Position numbers and translations under genes: made by a program
Shown: piece by piece, positions 5,361 through 6,076 of the stretch
Numbering within the stretch: the stretch's first letter is position 1
Layout: the number at the start of each line of letters is the position of its first letter
Source of the DNA: a bacterium
Lineage (GTDB): Bacteria > RBG-13-66-14
Assembly: GCA_021107695.1 (NCBI GenBank)
Contig: JAIOSI010000275.1
Location: 1 to 6,076 of the forward strand
Direction: 5' to 3'
DNA: 6,076 nt
The notes under the pieces: model-generated
Told to the model about the DNA's origin: nothing
The model's input: the letters and a program-made list of their open reading frames with translations, nothing else
Database searches by the model: none

Positions 5361-6076
5361 ATGAAGCATTTTCTCTATCTTTCCCTCTTCTTATCACTGA
5401 TTCTCCTTACGCCGGGCTGTGCCGAGGAAGAGCCGCTCACCAGCAATGGTACTGAAGCCTCTGCGGTAACGACAGATGAACTGTCTGATGCCAACGCTGC
5501 CGTAACCGAGGAACGGGGCGGGGCGATTGTTACCGCCACGAAACGCATCACCCCCGCCGTGGTAACCATCACCACACTAACCCGGGTAACCGAGCGAATC
5601 TATGACCCGTGGAGTGATCCCTTCTTCAACGATCCCTTCTTCCAGGAGTTCTTCGGCTCCGGCGGCAGCTCCGAACCGCAGTACCGAGAGCGTGAAATCC
5701 CCGGAATGGGTTCCGGCTTTATCATCAGCGAGGAGGGTTACGTCCTGACCGCAGAACATGTGGTTCATTCCGCCGATGAGATCGAGATTACCCTTCCCGA
5801 CGGTCGTGCTTTTGCTGGTGAGGTGGTTGGGCGCGATCCCTACAGCGATACCGCCGTGGTGCGGATTATCGATGGCAAAGACCTCCCCGTGGCGACCCTG
5901 GGCGATTCCGACAAGCTGGTCGTCGGTGAGTGGGCAATCGCTGTCGGCAACCCCTTCGGATTTGTGGTTCGTGATCCTCAACCATCTGTTACCGTGGGTG
6001 TTATAAGCGCAACCAATCGAGTTACCCGTCAGCAGATTTCCACTGGCGAGGCGCGTGTCTTCGAGGGAATCATCCA
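5361..6076 (+). CDS. htrA: HtrA/DegP-like serine protease, probable lipoprotein (3' end cut by window)
   Basis: The visible 238 residues form the N-terminus and most of the trypsin-like domain of an HtrA-family envelope protease, which degrades or refolds damaged exported proteins. A signal peptide ends LLTPGC with Cys20 as probable lipidation site; Thr at -3 is not the ideal lipobox residue. An acidic, Thr/Ala-rich linker (21-52) follows. The Phe-rich segment at 81-99 resembles the LA loop of DegP. G-M-G-S-G-F is at 115-120, the catalytic His is H133 (in LTAEHVV) and the Asp is D163 (in DPYSDTAV). Their 30-residue spacing matches DegP (105 and 135). GNPFG is at 196-200. The window ends in FEGII just before the TDAAINPGNSGG-type segment with the catalytic Ser, so activity and PDZ number cannot be judged. 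The start is supported by AGAGG (5346-5350) and the signal peptide. The symbol denotes the family only. Confidence 0.93.
   Translation, partial: MKHFLYLSLFLSLILLTPGCAEEEPLTSNGTEASAVTTDELSDANAAVTEERGGAIVTATKRITPAVVTITTLTRVTERIYDPWSDPFFNDPFFQEFFGSGGSSEPQYREREIPGMGSGFIISEEGYVLTAEHVVHSADEIEITLPDGRAFAGEVVGRDPYSDTAVVRIIDGKDLPVATLGDSDKLVVGEWAIAVGNPFGFVVRDPQPSVTVGVISATNRVTRQQISTGEARVFEGII

Overview
This window looks like a chromosomal segment from a Gram-negative-type bacterium with moderately GC-rich coding DNA. All supported genes lie on the + strand. ATG and GTG starts, Shine-Dalgarno (SD) sites and 4-base stop/start overlaps show bacterial gene organisation. The taxon cannot be named from the sequence. 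Exported proteins, a probable HtrA lipoprotein and scattered short palindromic intergenic repeats would suit a proteobacterium or an uncultured candidate phylum, but that is inference.

Layout. Positions 1-163 are AT-richer than the rest and may hold the tail of a gene entering from the left. A small membrane-anchored protein of unknown function follows (164-727). Its stop codon sits on the edge of a palindromic repeat module. Next is a tight three-gene cluster: a GlcD-like FAD-linked oxidase (841-2226), a class I SAM-dependent methyltransferase (2223-2912) and an exported protein of unknown function (2909-3736). These genes overlap at ATGA and GTGA junctions, so they are almost certainly co-transcribed and translationally coupled. 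A BIME-like pair of hairpins (3768-3850) separates them from a site-2 (M50) intramembrane metalloprotease (3900-5051). A 309-base intergenic region packed with repeats follows. The window ends inside an HtrA/DegP-like serine protease with a probable lipoprotein signal (5361 to the right edge), cut just before the expected catalytic serine.

How the genes may work together. The oxidase, methyltransferase and exported protein form one operon, but no pathway can be named; there are no GlcE or GlcF partners in view. The intramembrane protease and HtrA-type protease stand side by side, and pairs of this kind carry out envelope-stress proteolysis elsewhere. They are separated by about 300 bases of repeats, so co-regulation is only a suggestion.

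The most unusual content is intergenic. There are three related copies of a short repeat that begins TARGCAACGC. Two of them abut genes so closely that the repeat's TAR is the stop codon. The third looks like an internal-deletion derivative. Other features are a two-hairpin inverted element and hairpins that could mask two SD sites. I did not find a clear new multi-gene system.
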